NCBI GenBank assembly: GCA_017436185.1
Contig: JAFSDP010000003.1
Span: 73,314 to 137,313 of the forward strand
Reading direction: 5' to 3'
Source: Alistipes sp.
GTDB lineage: Bacteria > Bacteroidota > Bacteroidia > Bacteroidales > Rikenellaceae
DNA length: 64,000 nt
Positions 37,038-45,038 of the stretch are shown one piece after another. The position numbers and the translations under genes were made by a program. Numbering within the stretch: position 1 is the stretch's first letter; every line of letters begins with the position of its first letter. The notes beneath the pieces are model-generated. The model made no database searches, was not told the origin of the DNA, and saw nothing but the letters and a program-made list of their open reading frames with translations.

Positions 37038-37568
37038 TTACCACCCGAATCCTGAACGGCGGTGGGTGAGATTGCTTGAGTTTTGGTTGTCGAGTTGCGG
37101 TTGTGTCTTCTGATTGTTGCCCGAGTAACTGCCGTTGCTCATCTCGGGGTTCCGATAATGGGCCGGGATGCGGAACAAGAGCGGCAGATAGTAGCGCACA
37201 CGTACCGGCTTACCGTCTTTCATTCCGGGGGTCCAGCGAGGGGAGTAGCGCAAGATACGCTCTAACTCTTTGTCGCACATCGGATGCACGCTCTGCACAA
37301 TTTCGATGTTGCTGACACGACCATCCTTTTCGATGACAAACGAGGCAATCATCGTCCCTTCGATGCCCTTTTCGAGCATATATTTCGGATAGCCGATTTT
37401 GGTGGCTACCCACTGGCGAAAGTCGTTCAGCGTGCCACCCTTCTTGAAGGTGGGGTGGACATCAATGTGCTCTTCGATGGGGGCATCGTCTGTCTGTTTG
37501 GCCTCTTTTTGTGCCATTGTGTGGAGCGTAAGGCCCAACATCAACAGGAGAAGCAGTAGTCGTTTCAT
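37038..37568 (-). CDS. TonB C-terminal-domain protein, exported
   Basis: 176 residues with a signal peptide (MKRLLLLLLMLGLTLHTMAQ) and one TonB C-terminal domain (~45-140): FRQWVATKIGYPKYMLEKGI, EGTMIASFVIEKDGRVSNIE, LRYSPRWTPGMKDGKPVRV. The first lines mirror each of the three such domains in the M56 protein at 60928. There is no membrane anchor apart from the signal, so it is a periplasmic protein rather than a true energy transducer. The tail (~145-176) is Asn/Gln/Ser-rich and looks disordered. Confidence 0.85.
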   Translation of the reverse strand: MKRLLLLLLMLGLTLHTMAQKEAKQTDDAPIEEHIDVHPTFKKGGTLNDFRQWVATKIGYPKYMLEKGIEGTMIASFVIEKDGRVSNIEIVQSVHPMCDKELERILRYSPRWTPGMKDGKPVRVRYYLPLLFRIPAHYRNPEMSNGSYSGNNQKTQPQLDNQNSSNLTHRRSGFGW

Positions 37569-37598
37569 AGGGGACGGGTGTGAAAGATTTTTTTGGTT

Positions 37599-38357
37599 TT
37601 AGAATGCTCGCTCACGGTTCTCTTCGTTGTCCTTCTCGCTGCGGTCGATCTCGTCGCCCTCCCACTCGAAGGGGGGGAACTCGGTGCGACCTCCCAGCCC
37701 GAAGCGCAGGTAGGTGATGGGCAGCCCCATCTCTAAAAAGCGGCTTTCGTAGGCGGTCTTGACCGAGAGGGTCTCATCGGCAAAGCCCGAGCCGTAGATG
37801 TCGTCGTTGGCCACCTCCAACGGCAGGTCGTAGTGCTCAACGAGCGCCTTCGTGTAGCCATAGAGGTGCTTCGAGTCGGTCTTGAGGTTGATGCGGCCCT
37901 CGGGGGCGAGCAGCTGTGCGTAGCGTGCCAAAAAGAGGGGCGACGTAAGGCGTTTCTTGGCACGACGGGTCTTGAGCTGCGGATCGGGGAAGGTGATCCA
38001 AATCTCGCTCACCTCGCCCGGGGCGAAGAGGTGAGTGATAAACTCGATGCGGGTACGCAGGAAGCCCACATTCTTCATCCCCTGCTGGGTGGCCGTCTTG
38101 GCACCTCGCCACATACGGGCACCCTTGATGTCGATGCCGATGTAGTTCGACGCTGTGTCTCGCTCGGCCAGGGCAACGGTATATTCTCCCTTGCCGCAAC
38201 CCAACTCCAAAATGATGGGGCGGTCGTTGTGGAAGAAGTCACGGTGCCAATGCCCCTTCAAGGGGTGGTCTTGGGCGAAGACGGCATCGAACTCGGGCTG
38301 CACGAAGCAGGCGAAGGTCTCGTTTTCGGCAAATTTGCGTAGTTTATCCTTTCCCAT
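37599..38357 (-). CDS. trmB: tRNA (guanine-N7-)-methyltransferase
   Basis: 252 residues from the ATG at 38357. SAM site ILELGCGKGEYTVALAERD, the TrmB catalytic/tRNA loop ITFPDPQLKTRRAKKRL and the C-terminal motif FETLS-like DETLSVKTAYESRFL. It methylates G46 of tRNAs. The classic FPDPWPK Trp is replaced by Gln-Leu, typical of Bacteroidota members as far as I recall. Confidence 0.95.
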   Translation of the reverse strand: MGKDKLRKFAENETFACFVQPEFDAVFAQDHPLKGHWHRDFFHNDRPIILELGCGKGEYTVALAERDTASNYIGIDIKGARMWRGAKTATQQGMKNVGFLRTRIEFITHLFAPGEVSEIWITFPDPQLKTRRAKKRLTSPLFLARYAQLLAPEGRINLKTDSKHLYGYTKALVEHYDLPLEVANDDIYGSGFADETLSVKTAYESRFLEMGLPITYLRFGLGGRTEFPPFEWEGDEIDRSEKDNEENRERAF

Positions 38358-38361
38358 TGCT

Positions 38362-38793
38362 TTACTCTTTGAACAATACACCTACGGCCTCCACACGGTG
38401 GACGGGTCGCAGGGGTGTGATGATGAAATAGTAGTTGCCCGCTATCGGCAGTTGCACCCCACGGCGGTAGGAGATCTCCTCGACGGCGTGCAGCGAACTG
38501 ATGCGGCGGGGTGGGGTGAAGACCAGGTGATGCAACTCCTCGGTGCGCAATGAATCGGGCGTGAGGGTCTCGATGCGGACCGTCAGACTATCCTCCCGAA
38601 AGTCGGGGTCGAGCCTGAGAAACAACTTCAGCTCCCGCTCCGAGCGGGTATCTTGGTTGGGAACACGCACCACAACGCCCTCCTGCCAGCAGTTGCCGAC
38701 CACATCCGCAACGTAGGCTTCACGCCCCGAGCCACAGGCGGTCAGAAGTAGCGATGCGATGAGCCACAGCCAACTATGTTTCAGACGCTCCAT
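38362..38793 (-). CDS. GldH-like lipoprotein
   Basis: 143 residues with a lipobox (LLLTAC, Cys20). The body is beta-rich and ends AGNYYFIITPLRPVHRVEAVGVLF, which resembles the end of GldH gliding-motility lipoproteins. Gene order supports it: gldH usually follows the RicT/PSP1 gene in Bacteroidota, as here with a 6-nt gap. Non-gliding Bacteroidales also keep this gene. Overall identity looks low, so the family call is moderate. Confidence 0.62.
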   Translation of the reverse strand: MERLKHSWLWLIASLLLTACGSGREAYVADVVGNCWQEGVVVRVPNQDTRSERELKLFLRLDPDFREDSLTVRIETLTPDSLRTEELHHLVFTPPRRISSLHAVEEISYRRGVQLPIAGNYYFIITPLRPVHRVEAVGVLFKE

Positions 38794-38799
38794 CGGCCG

Positions 38800-40287
38800 T
38801 TACTCCCCCTTGTTGCCACCCTCGTTGCGCGGCCCGTTGGGGTGCTGTGGACGACGATGGCGGTTATTGCGGTGGCGGTTGCCGTTGTGACGAGAACGCT
38901 CCTCGCCCCCCTCGGTGGCCGGCTGAGTGGACTGGCCGTTTTGGGGTGCCGACTGCTCGTTTTGCGGACGGGGCTGACGCTGCGGACGACCCTTGCCCCC
39001 CTCACGACGCTCTGTTCGCTCACCCTTCTGGGGCTGCTCCTTGCTCTGCTCTGTTTTGGGTTGCTCTGTTTTAGGCTGCTCGGCCTTGGGCTGTTCGGTC
39101 TTGGGTTGTTCGGCACGCTGCTCACCCTTTGCTTGGCGCTTGCCCTTCGACTTATTCTTCTTCTTGCGCTTGGCCTTGTCGAAACGGGTGATGCTGTCCT
39201 CCTCCGAACGGTAGGTCGGCTCCTCAATCTGCTCGCCAATCTCTTCGTCGCCCTGCAACTTATCGACCTTGATACCGGCACGGTTCTCGGCCAAAATCTC
39301 CTCGACACGGCCAATCGAGAGGGTCGTGAGGTTCGAGAGGATATCTTTGCTCGACGAGAAGGTCATCGTACCGGCCAGGATATCGTTCTTGACCCAGAAC
39401 CACTCGCCGTCGATGGTCTGCAGCGGCTCGCGCAGACGAGGGAAGGCCTTGCGTGCCTCGGCATAGACGTCGTACTCGTACATCATACAGCACTTGAGTT
39501 TCGAGCACTGACCGGCCAACTTCTGGGGGTTGAGCGAGAGGTCCTGCGTGCGGGCGGCACCCGTCGTGACACTCGAGAAGGTGGACATCCACGAAGCACA
39601 GCACAACTCACGACCACAGGCACCCAGACCACCGATGCGCCCTGCCTCCTGACGGGCACCAATCTGCTTCATCTCGATGCGGATGTGGAAACGCTCGGCA
39701 AAGACCTTGATCAGCTCACGGAAATCGACACGCTCGTCGGCGATGTAGTAGAAGATGGCCTTGATTTTGTCGCCCTGATACTCCACGTCGCCAATCTTCA
39801 TATTCAGCCCCATATCAGCGGCAATCTGGCGCGAAAGAATCATCGTCTCGTGCTCCAGGGCGATGGCCTCCTGCCAACGCTCGATGTCATAGGGCTTGGC
39901 CTTGCGGTAGATCTTGCGGAACTCGCCGTTCTGGGGGTTGAAGCCCGTGCGGCGCATCTGTTTGAGGACCATATCGCCCGTGAGCGAGATGATGCCGATA
40001 TCGTGGCCCGGAGCCGCCTCGACGGCGACGATGTCGCCACGCTTAAGCTCCAGATTATTGACATTTTGGTAGAATCCTCGACGGGTATTCTTGAAGCGGA
40101 CCTCGAAGATGTCGCACTCGCCGTGCTGGGGGTAGCTCTCGAGCCAATTCTCCTCGTGGAGCTTGAAGCACCCTTCCTTGGCCTCAGCCTCGAGCGTCTC
40201 GCCCCCCTCGATAAAGCAGCAGCCACGCCCCACAACGGGACGGCAACAACATTTTTTGGTCTTATCGGGTGTCTGATCGTATTCCAT
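38800..40287 (-). CDS. ricT: RicT/PSP1-family protein with long low-complexity tail
   Basis: 495 residues from the ATG at 40287. A Cys-rich start (KCCCRPVVGRGCC) precedes the PSP1 domain, which includes GGLGACGRELCCASWM and QCSKLKCCMMYEYDVY, the cysteines that bind an Fe-S cluster in RicT of other bacteria. The last ~120 residues are low complexity: tandem EQPKT/EQPKA units (39045-39125) then an Arg/Asn/Gln/Gly-rich, basic end. In Bacillus RicT is part of the Y-complex acting with RNase Y; the role in Bacteroidota is not settled. The tail could bind RNA or protein (inference). Confidence 0.9.
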   Translation of the reverse strand: MEYDQTPDKTKKCCCRPVVGRGCCFIEGGETLEAEAKEGCFKLHEENWLESYPQHGECDIFEVRFKNTRRGFYQNVNNLELKRGDIVAVEAAPGHDIGIISLTGDMVLKQMRRTGFNPQNGEFRKIYRKAKPYDIERWQEAIALEHETMILSRQIAADMGLNMKIGDVEYQGDKIKAIFYYIADERVDFRELIKVFAERFHIRIEMKQIGARQEAGRIGGLGACGRELCCASWMSTFSSVTTGAARTQDLSLNPQKLAGQCSKLKCCMMYEYDVYAEARKAFPRLREPLQTIDGEWFWVKNDILAGTMTFSSSKDILSNLTTLSIGRVEEILAENRAGIKVDKLQGDEEIGEQIEEPTYRSEEDSITRFDKAKRKKKNKSKGKRQAKGEQRAEQPKTEQPKAEQPKTEQPKTEQSKEQPQKGERTERREGGKGRPQRQPRPQNEQSAPQNGQSTQPATEGGEERSRHNGNRHRNNRHRRPQHPNGPRNEGGNKGE

Positions 40288-40341
40288 AATGGTAGGTATA
40301 TTTGGCTTCAAAGTTACAAAAACGAATTTAGAATTCAAAAT

Positions 40342-41691
40342 TTAGACTACCGTGTGAATTTTTCGGCGGATGCGCCACATCATCAACAGGGCGGCTGCCG
40401 AGAGTCCGAACGAGTAGCTGAGGAAGAATCCCGAGGCTCCCATTCCGCCAGGAATGCCGAGCAGGTAGCCCGCAGGCAGGTTGATGAGCCAGTAGGCCGT
40501 GAAGGCGATGGGCATAATGATTTTCACATCCTGCAAGCCGCGCAAGATGCCCACCGAGACATTCTGCATACCGTCCCATAGTTGGTACAGGGCGACAAAG
40601 AACATCAGGTCGGCCGTGATGGCAATCACCTCCTCGTTGTCGGTGAACAGCCGTGGAATGTCGTAGCGCAAGAGAATGAAGACCAGCGAAGCAATGGCAC
40701 TCCACAGCAACACCAGATGGTAGGTGGCGTGGGTGGCCAGACGCAGCTCCTCGCGATTGCGTTGTCCGTAACAGTGCGAAATGCGGATGGTGGCAGCCGA
40801 GCCAATCGAGAGGATGACCATAAAGGCGCAGTTGCCCAGCGTGATGGCTATCTGGTTGGCACTCAACGATTCGGTGCCGAGCCAGCCAATCATTACGCTC
40901 GTACCGACAAAGGCCGACGACTCCAAAAACATCTGGCCGGCAATCGGCAGACCGATGGCCATCAGACGTGCCACCCGCTTACGACACAAGGCCAAGAGTG
41001 AGAAGCCCTTCAGGTAGGCGGCGTACTGCTTGCGGTAGAGGAAGTAGATGAAGACCATCGCCGCCGAGGCTACGCGTGAAAGGGTTGTGGCCAGACCTGC
41101 ACCCGTAGCACCCATCTCGGGAAGTCCCCAGTGACCATAGATCAGCAGGTAGTTGAAGCCGATATTCAGCGCATTGGCAATGATGGTGATGGTCATCACC
41201 GTCTTGGTGTTCCCCACCCCCTCCAAGAAGGATTTGAAGGCGTAGAAAAAGAGCATAAAGGGGACGCTGAACGAGAGCATCCGATAGTAGGGAATCGCCC
41301 CATCGACCACCTCGACGGGTTGGCCCATATAGTAGAGCAGCGGCGCAATGGCATACTGCAACACCCCCACACCGATGCCGAGCAGCGTGTAGAAGATGAT
41401 GGCGTTGTGCAGCAGCAGCTTGCTTTCGTCGTGTTCGCCTCGGGCAAAGCGTTCGCCCACCAACGGCGTAAGACCCAATGCCACGCCGATGCAGCCAATC
41501 AGAATCAGAAAGGCCATCGAACTGCCGAACGACACCGCAGCCAACGGCAGCGGGTCGGCACCACCGTATTGACCCACCATCATCGTGTCGGCCAGCTGGG
41601 TGAGCATCTGGCCCACCTGCGTCAGGATGACGGGGATGGAGAGAGCGAGGTTTTTGCGGTATTGCTCTTTGTATTTGGCAAACAGCGTCAT
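40342..41691 (-). CDS. MATE-family multidrug/Na+ efflux transporter
   Basis: 449 residues with twelve predicted membrane helices in two MatE halves. LALSIPVILTQVGQMLTQLADTMMVGQYG is the conserved first-helix pair and FLESSAFVGTSVMIGWLG the equivalent start of the second half. It exports cationic compounds using ion gradients; substrate unknown. Located 42 nt downstream of thiL, probably co-transcribed. Confidence 0.92.
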   Translation of the reverse strand: MTLFAKYKEQYRKNLALSIPVILTQVGQMLTQLADTMMVGQYGGADPLPLAAVSFGSSMAFLILIGCIGVALGLTPLVGERFARGEHDESKLLLHNAIIFYTLLGIGVGVLQYAIAPLLYYMGQPVEVVDGAIPYYRMLSFSVPFMLFFYAFKSFLEGVGNTKTVMTITIIANALNIGFNYLLIYGHWGLPEMGATGAGLATTLSRVASAAMVFIYFLYRKQYAAYLKGFSLLALCRKRVARLMAIGLPIAGQMFLESSAFVGTSVMIGWLGTESLSANQIAITLGNCAFMVILSIGSAATIRISHCYGQRNREELRLATHATYHLVLLWSAIASLVFILLRYDIPRLFTDNEEVIAITADLMFFVALYQLWDGMQNVSVGILRGLQDVKIIMPIAFTAYWLINLPAGYLLGIPGGMGASGFFLSYSFGLSAAALLMMWRIRRKIHTVV

Positions 41692-41733
41692 AGGTCTTCG
41701 TGCTTGGGTAGTTGCGTCGTAGGATGTGAAACC

Positions 41734-42765
41734 TTACTCCTCACGAAATCCTTGGGCCTTGAGTTTGATCTCGCCACCATCGGGAGTCACGAGATAGCAA
41801 CCGCTCTTCTCGTCGGTGATGTGGCCGATGACCTCGACCAGCCCCAGACGCATCACCTGCTCGTGCAACTCGAGGGGAACGGTGAAGAGCAACTCGTAAT
41901 CCTCGCCGCCATTGAGGGCTGCCACCACGGGGTCGAGGTGCATCTCGTCGCTCAACTCGGTCGTCTGGCGTGCCAACGGCATCCGCTCCAGATAGATGCG
42001 TGCGCCACACTTCGAACTCTTGCAGAGCTGCATCAGATCGCTGGCCAGCCCATCCGTCAGGTCTATCATCGCCGTCGGGGTGATTTTCTCCTCGTTCAGC
42101 ACCTCAATGATGTCGGTGCGGGGGCGGGGTTTGAGGTACTTTTCGAGCAGGTACTCGTAGCCCTTGAATTGCGGCTCGGGATTCTCCACGTCGGCCAACA
42201 CCCGCTTCTCACGCTCCAAGAGTTGCAGACCCATATAGGCGGCACCCAGGTTGCCCGTGATGCAGATCAAATCGTTCTGCTTGGCCCCCGAGCGGCGGGC
42301 TATCGCCTCCGGGGCTGCCTCGCCGATGGCCGTCACGGTAATGACCAACCCCGTCATCGAGGCACGGGTGTCGCCACCCACCAGGTCAATCTGCTGCTCG
42401 TTGCAGGCAAAACGGATACCTTCGTATAAATCGTCCAACGCCTCGACGGGAATCTTGGCCGAGAGACCCAACGACACCAACAGCCGCTTGGGCAGGGCGT
42501 TCATCGCCAAAATGTCGCTCACGGCTGCCGTGACCACCTTGTAACCCAGGTGTTTGAGCGGGAAATAGGTCAAATCGAAATCGATGCCCTCATAGAGGGT
42601 CTCGGTCGAAACCACCTGTTGCATTTCGGCGGTGGGAGTATAGACTGCCGCATCGTCACCCACGCCGACGGTGGTCGAGGTGTGGTGGAGTTCAATGGGG
42701 GCGGTCAGTCGCTCAATCAAACCGAATTGGCCCAACGAGGCTATCTCGGTACGTTTTTTATTCAT
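41734..42765 (-). CDS. thiL: Thiamine-monophosphate kinase
   Basis: 343 residues from the ATG at 42765. GVGDDAAVY, STETLYEGIDFDL, HLGYKVVTAAVSDILAMNA and LVGGDT are the ThiL/PurM-fold ATP and substrate motifs; MIDLTDGLASDLMQL and GGEDYELLFT finish the set. It makes thiamine diphosphate from thiamine phosphate. A TTG start at 42774 is possible but ATG fits better. No TPP riboswitch fits in the short leader. Confidence 0.95.
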   Translation of the reverse strand: MNKKRTEIASLGQFGLIERLTAPIELHHTSTTVGVGDDAAVYTPTAEMQQVVSTETLYEGIDFDLTYFPLKHLGYKVVTAAVSDILAMNALPKRLLVSLGLSAKIPVEALDDLYEGIRFACNEQQIDLVGGDTRASMTGLVITVTAIGEAAPEAIARRSGAKQNDLICITGNLGAAYMGLQLLEREKRVLADVENPEPQFKGYEYLLEKYLKPRPRTDIIEVLNEEKITPTAMIDLTDGLASDLMQLCKSSKCGARIYLERMPLARQTTELSDEMHLDPVVAALNGGEDYELLFTVPLELHEQVMRLGLVEVIGHITDEKSGCYLVTPDGGEIKLKAQGFREE

Positions 42766-42784
42766 AAGTTTCAAAAAATTTTTA

Positions 42785-42815
42785 CAAAATTACGAAAACT
42801 TTGGTATCCTTCAAA
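42785..42815 (-). promoter_or_regulatory. thiL promoter
   Basis: Minus strand TTTG (42812-42815), 19 nt, TAATTTTG (42785-42792). Leader about 13 nt. It overlaps the oppositely directed adk promoter. Confidence 0.75.
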
Positions 42816-42832
42816 AATTTAGTGTACTTTTG
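42800..42832 (+). promoter_or_regulatory. adk promoter
   Basis: TTTG (42800-42803), 21 nt, TACTTTTG (42825-42832), ~34 nt before the adk ATG. Confidence 0.75.
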
Positions 42833-42865
42833 TCCGGCCAAAACAAGAAATGATGGCCCAAACTT

Positions 42866-43441
42866 ATGATTAATATCGTTTTATTTGGTGCCCCGGGTTG
42901 CGGTAAGGGAACCCAGGCGGCTCTGCTCAAAGAGCAGTTCGGTATCGAACACGTCTCGACCGGTGAGGTAATTCGCGGCCACATCCGTCGTGGTACGGAG
43001 CTTGGCAAGGCCGTGCAGGCCTGCATCGAGCGTGGTGAGCTGGCTCCCGATGAGCTGGTTATCAATATGATTGCCGACTATGTGGCCGAGCATAAAGATT
43101 CGGCAGGCTGCATCTTCGACGGCTTTCCTCGTACGACGGCCCAGGCGGTTGCCTTCGATAAAATCTTGGCCGAGCACGGACTGCAGGTCGATCTGATGGT
43201 GCAGATCAAGGTCGAGGAGTCGGAACTGATTCGTCGCATCCTGCTGCGAGGTCAGGAGTCGGGTCGAGCCGATGACAGCTCGGAGGAGGTTATTCGTCAG
43301 CGTCTGGAGGTCTATTGGCAGCAGACGGCTGTCGTAGCCGACCACTACGCCGCCCAGAACAAATACAACCGCATCGACGGTATGGGAACCATCGAGGAGG
43401 TCAATGGCCGCATCAAAGCCCTCATCGAAGCCCTGAAATAA
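42866..43441 (+). CDS. adk: Adenylate kinase
   Basis: 191 residues, short form without the zinc LID. P-loop GAPGCGKGTQ, the STGEVIRGHIRRGTELG AMP-binding region, DGFPRTTAQA, and RLEVYWQQTAVV. It interconverts 2 ADP with ATP + AMP. Followed by the S6 operon with a separate promoter. Confidence 0.97.
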   Translation: MINIVLFGAPGCGKGTQAALLKEQFGIEHVSTGEVIRGHIRRGTELGKAVQACIERGELAPDELVINMIADYVAEHKDSAGCIFDGFPRTTAQAVAFDKILAEHGLQVDLMVQIKVEESELIRRILLRGQESGRADDSSEEVIRQRLEVYWQQTAVVADHYAAQNKYNRIDGMGTIEEVNGRIKALIEALK

Positions 43442-43480
43442 TACATTTTTGGGCTAAATGCTTAATTTTGAGTTCGAAAT

Positions 43481-43511
43481 TTTGAATTCTTAATTTTTTG
43501 CTGTACATTTG
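43481..43511 (+). promoter_or_regulatory. rpsF-rpsR-rplI promoter
   Basis: TTTG (43481-43484), 19 nt, TACATTTG (43504-43511). A small GTCCC...GGGAC hairpin sits in the ~36-nt leader. Confidence 0.8.
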
Positions 43512-43553
43512 CCGTCCCCAAAAGGGACAAAACTTAATTTAATAAACAAACGT

Positions 43554-43898
43554 ATGAACAATTACGAAACCGTTTTCATTGTCACGCCGGTTCTGTCGGA
43601 GGCTCAGGTACAGGAGGTTGCTGACAAATTCCAGGGTGTTATCACCGAGAACGGCGGTCAGATCGTGAATCGTGAGAACTGGGGCCTCAAGAAGCTCGCT
43701 TATCCGATTCAGAAGAAGACCACCGGCTTCTACTTCCTCATCGAGTTCGCCGCTGAGGGTGACATCATCAACAAGCTGGAGACCCAGTATCGCCGCGACG
43801 AGCGCGTGATCCGTTTCTTAACTTTCAAGCAGGACAAGTTCGCCGTAGAGTACTCGGAGAAGCGTCGTGCAAAACTTGCTAACAAATCGGAGGAGTAA
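43554..43898 (+). CDS. rpsF: 30S ribosomal protein S6
   Basis: 114 residues from the ATG at 43554. [20 protein letters not shown] and [20 protein letters not shown] are diagnostic of S6. It pairs with S18 (encoded 3 nt downstream) in the 30S platform. An upstream in-frame start at 43509 would run through the leader and promoter and is rejected. Confidence 0.98.
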   Translation: MNNYETVFIVTPVLSEAQVQEVADKFQGVITENGGQIVNRENWGLKKLAYPIQKKTTGFYFLIEFAAEGDIINKLETQYRRDERVIRFLTFKQDKFAVEYSEKRRAKLANKSEE

Positions 43899-43901
43899 AT
43901 T

Positions 43902-44183
43902 ATGGCACAGGAGAATAATGCAGCTCAGTCGGAGATCCGCTACCTCAACCCGGTATCGGTAGACGTGAAGAAGAAGAAGTACTGCCGTTTCAAGAAGCTC
44001 GGCATCAAGTATGTGGACTACAAGGACGGTGAGTTCCTCAAGAAGTTCCTCAACGAGCAGGGTAAGATTCTGCCCCGCCGCCTGACGGGTACTTCGCAGA
44101 AGTTCCAGAAGAAGGTAGCACAGGCCGTAAAGCGTGCGCGCCACCTCGCTATCCTGCCCTTCGTAACTGATGGTATGAAATAA
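43902..44183 (+). CDS. rpsR: 30S ribosomal protein S18
   Basis: 93 residues, with [19 protein letters not shown] and [32 protein letters not shown], the latter half being the S18 core. The N-terminus has a single Cys (YCRF), the C- form lacking a full zinc site. Start lies 3 nt after the rpsF stop. Confidence 0.98.
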   Translation: MAQENNAAQSEIRYLNPVSVDVKKKKYCRFKKLGIKYVDYKDGEFLKKFLNEQGKILPRRLTGTSQKFQKKVAQAVKRARHLAILPFVTDGMK

Positions 44184-44203
44184 TTAAACAGGAGGACAAG
44201 ACT

Positions 44204-44647
44204 ATGGAAGTAATTCTGATTAAGGACGTTGAGAACCTGGGTTACGCCAACGACATCGTAAACGTAAAGCCCGGTTACGCAAATAACTACCTCATTCCCC
44301 AGGGCTATGCCAAGGCTGCAACGGCTTCGGCAAAGAAGATCCTGGCCGAGAACCTGAAGCAGCGTGCCCACAAGGACGCCAAGATCCTGGCTGACGCTCA
44401 GGCCCTCGCAGAGACGATTTCGAACCTGACGCTGACCATCTCGGCCAAGGCTGAGGAGGGTAAGCTCTTCGGTACGGTAACGGCTACCGACCTGTCGGAG
44501 GCTCTGGCCGCCAAGGGTATCACGGTTGACCGCAAGGCCATCGTAGTAGATGCCGTAAAGACCGTAGGCGAGTATGTGGCTGTAGCCAAGCTGCACCGTG
44601 AGGTGAAGGCTGAGGTGAAGTTCGCCGTAGTAGCCGCCGAGGAGTAA
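44204..44647 (+). CDS. rplI: 50S ribosomal protein L9
   Basis: 147 residues; MEVILIKDVENLGYANDIVNVKPGYANNYLIPQG is the conserved N-terminal rRNA-binding domain, followed by the connecting helix and the C-terminal domain. It is the last gene of the S6 operon. Confidence 0.98.
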   Translation: MEVILIKDVENLGYANDIVNVKPGYANNYLIPQGYAKAATASAKKILAENLKQRAHKDAKILADAQALAETISNLTLTISAKAEEGKLFGTVTATDLSEALAAKGITVDRKAIVVDAVKTVGEYVAVAKLHREVKAEVKFAVVAAEE

Positions 44648-44664
44648 TCTTTGCGACATACAAA

Positions 44665-44702
44665 ACAAAAGGGTGTTCCGTCAGGAGCACCCTTTTGTTT
44701 TT
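44665..44702 (+). terminator. Terminator of the rpsF operon
   Basis: 14-bp stem (44665-44678 with 44683-44696, one wobble), GTCA loop, then T-rich. Confidence 0.9.
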
Positions 44703-44703
44703 C

Positions 44704-44814
44704 GATTTTATAGGGCATCTTTCGCCCCATCTTGCCGAGCGAGACAGTCACATACGCGCAGTATGCTCCTGCCTCGCTCATCTGCGTTGTGACAAAACCT
44801 GCACCTCTAAAATC
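44704..44814. repeat. Long imperfect palindromic element (family A)
   Basis: Outer arms GATTTTA/TAAAATC, middle arms GAGCGAGACAG (44737-44747) and CTGCCTCGCTC (44769-44779), and an inner CATAC/GTATG stem form one nested palindrome of ~110 bp. A related element is at 58806-58894. No ORF. Confidence 0.75.
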
Positions 44815-44841
44815 AAAAAACAGGGGAGGGAGAGTGTGGTG

Positions 44842-44873
44842 ACCTAATTGCAAAAGCGGCTTCTTAAGCCGCC
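44842..44873 (+). repeat. 32-bp direct repeat with hairpin, copy 1
   Basis: ACCTAATTGCAAAAGCGGCT onward to 44873, the second half folding as GCGGCTT-ctt-AAGCCGC. Differs by one base from the copy at 44946. Confidence 0.9.
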
Positions 44874-44945
44874 CCATCCGGGGCTTACTTCACGAAGTAC
44901 GAAATCTTCTCGCCTAAAATAAAAAATGCGTTGAGGGTTGCGATA

Positions 44946-44977
44946 ACCTAATCGCAAAAGCGGCTTCTTAAGCCGCC
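44946..44977 (+). repeat. 32-bp direct repeat with hairpin, copy 2
   Basis: Same 32-bp unit as 44842 with a single T-to-C change, 72 nt after the first copy ends. Confidence 0.9.
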
Positions 44978-44990
44978 TTGACACCAAACA

Positions 44991-45019
44991 AAAAGAGCGC
45001 CCGAGGGGGACGCTCTTTT
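44991..45019 (-). terminator. fabG terminator
   Basis: Perfect 9-bp stem AAAAGAGCG/CGCTCTTTT with a C/G-rich 11-nt loop. On the minus strand it follows the fabG stop by about 20 nt and has a T-run. Confidence 0.8.
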
Positions 45020-45038
45020 TTGTGGTTGTTGCGGGCGA

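Noticed and set aside
42766..42784. TPP riboswitch before thiL
   Set aside because: The leader is about 13 nt; there is no room for it.
44842..44977. Possible CRISPR array
   Set aside because: Only two 32-bp units, separated by 72 nt, with internal hairpins and no cas genes.
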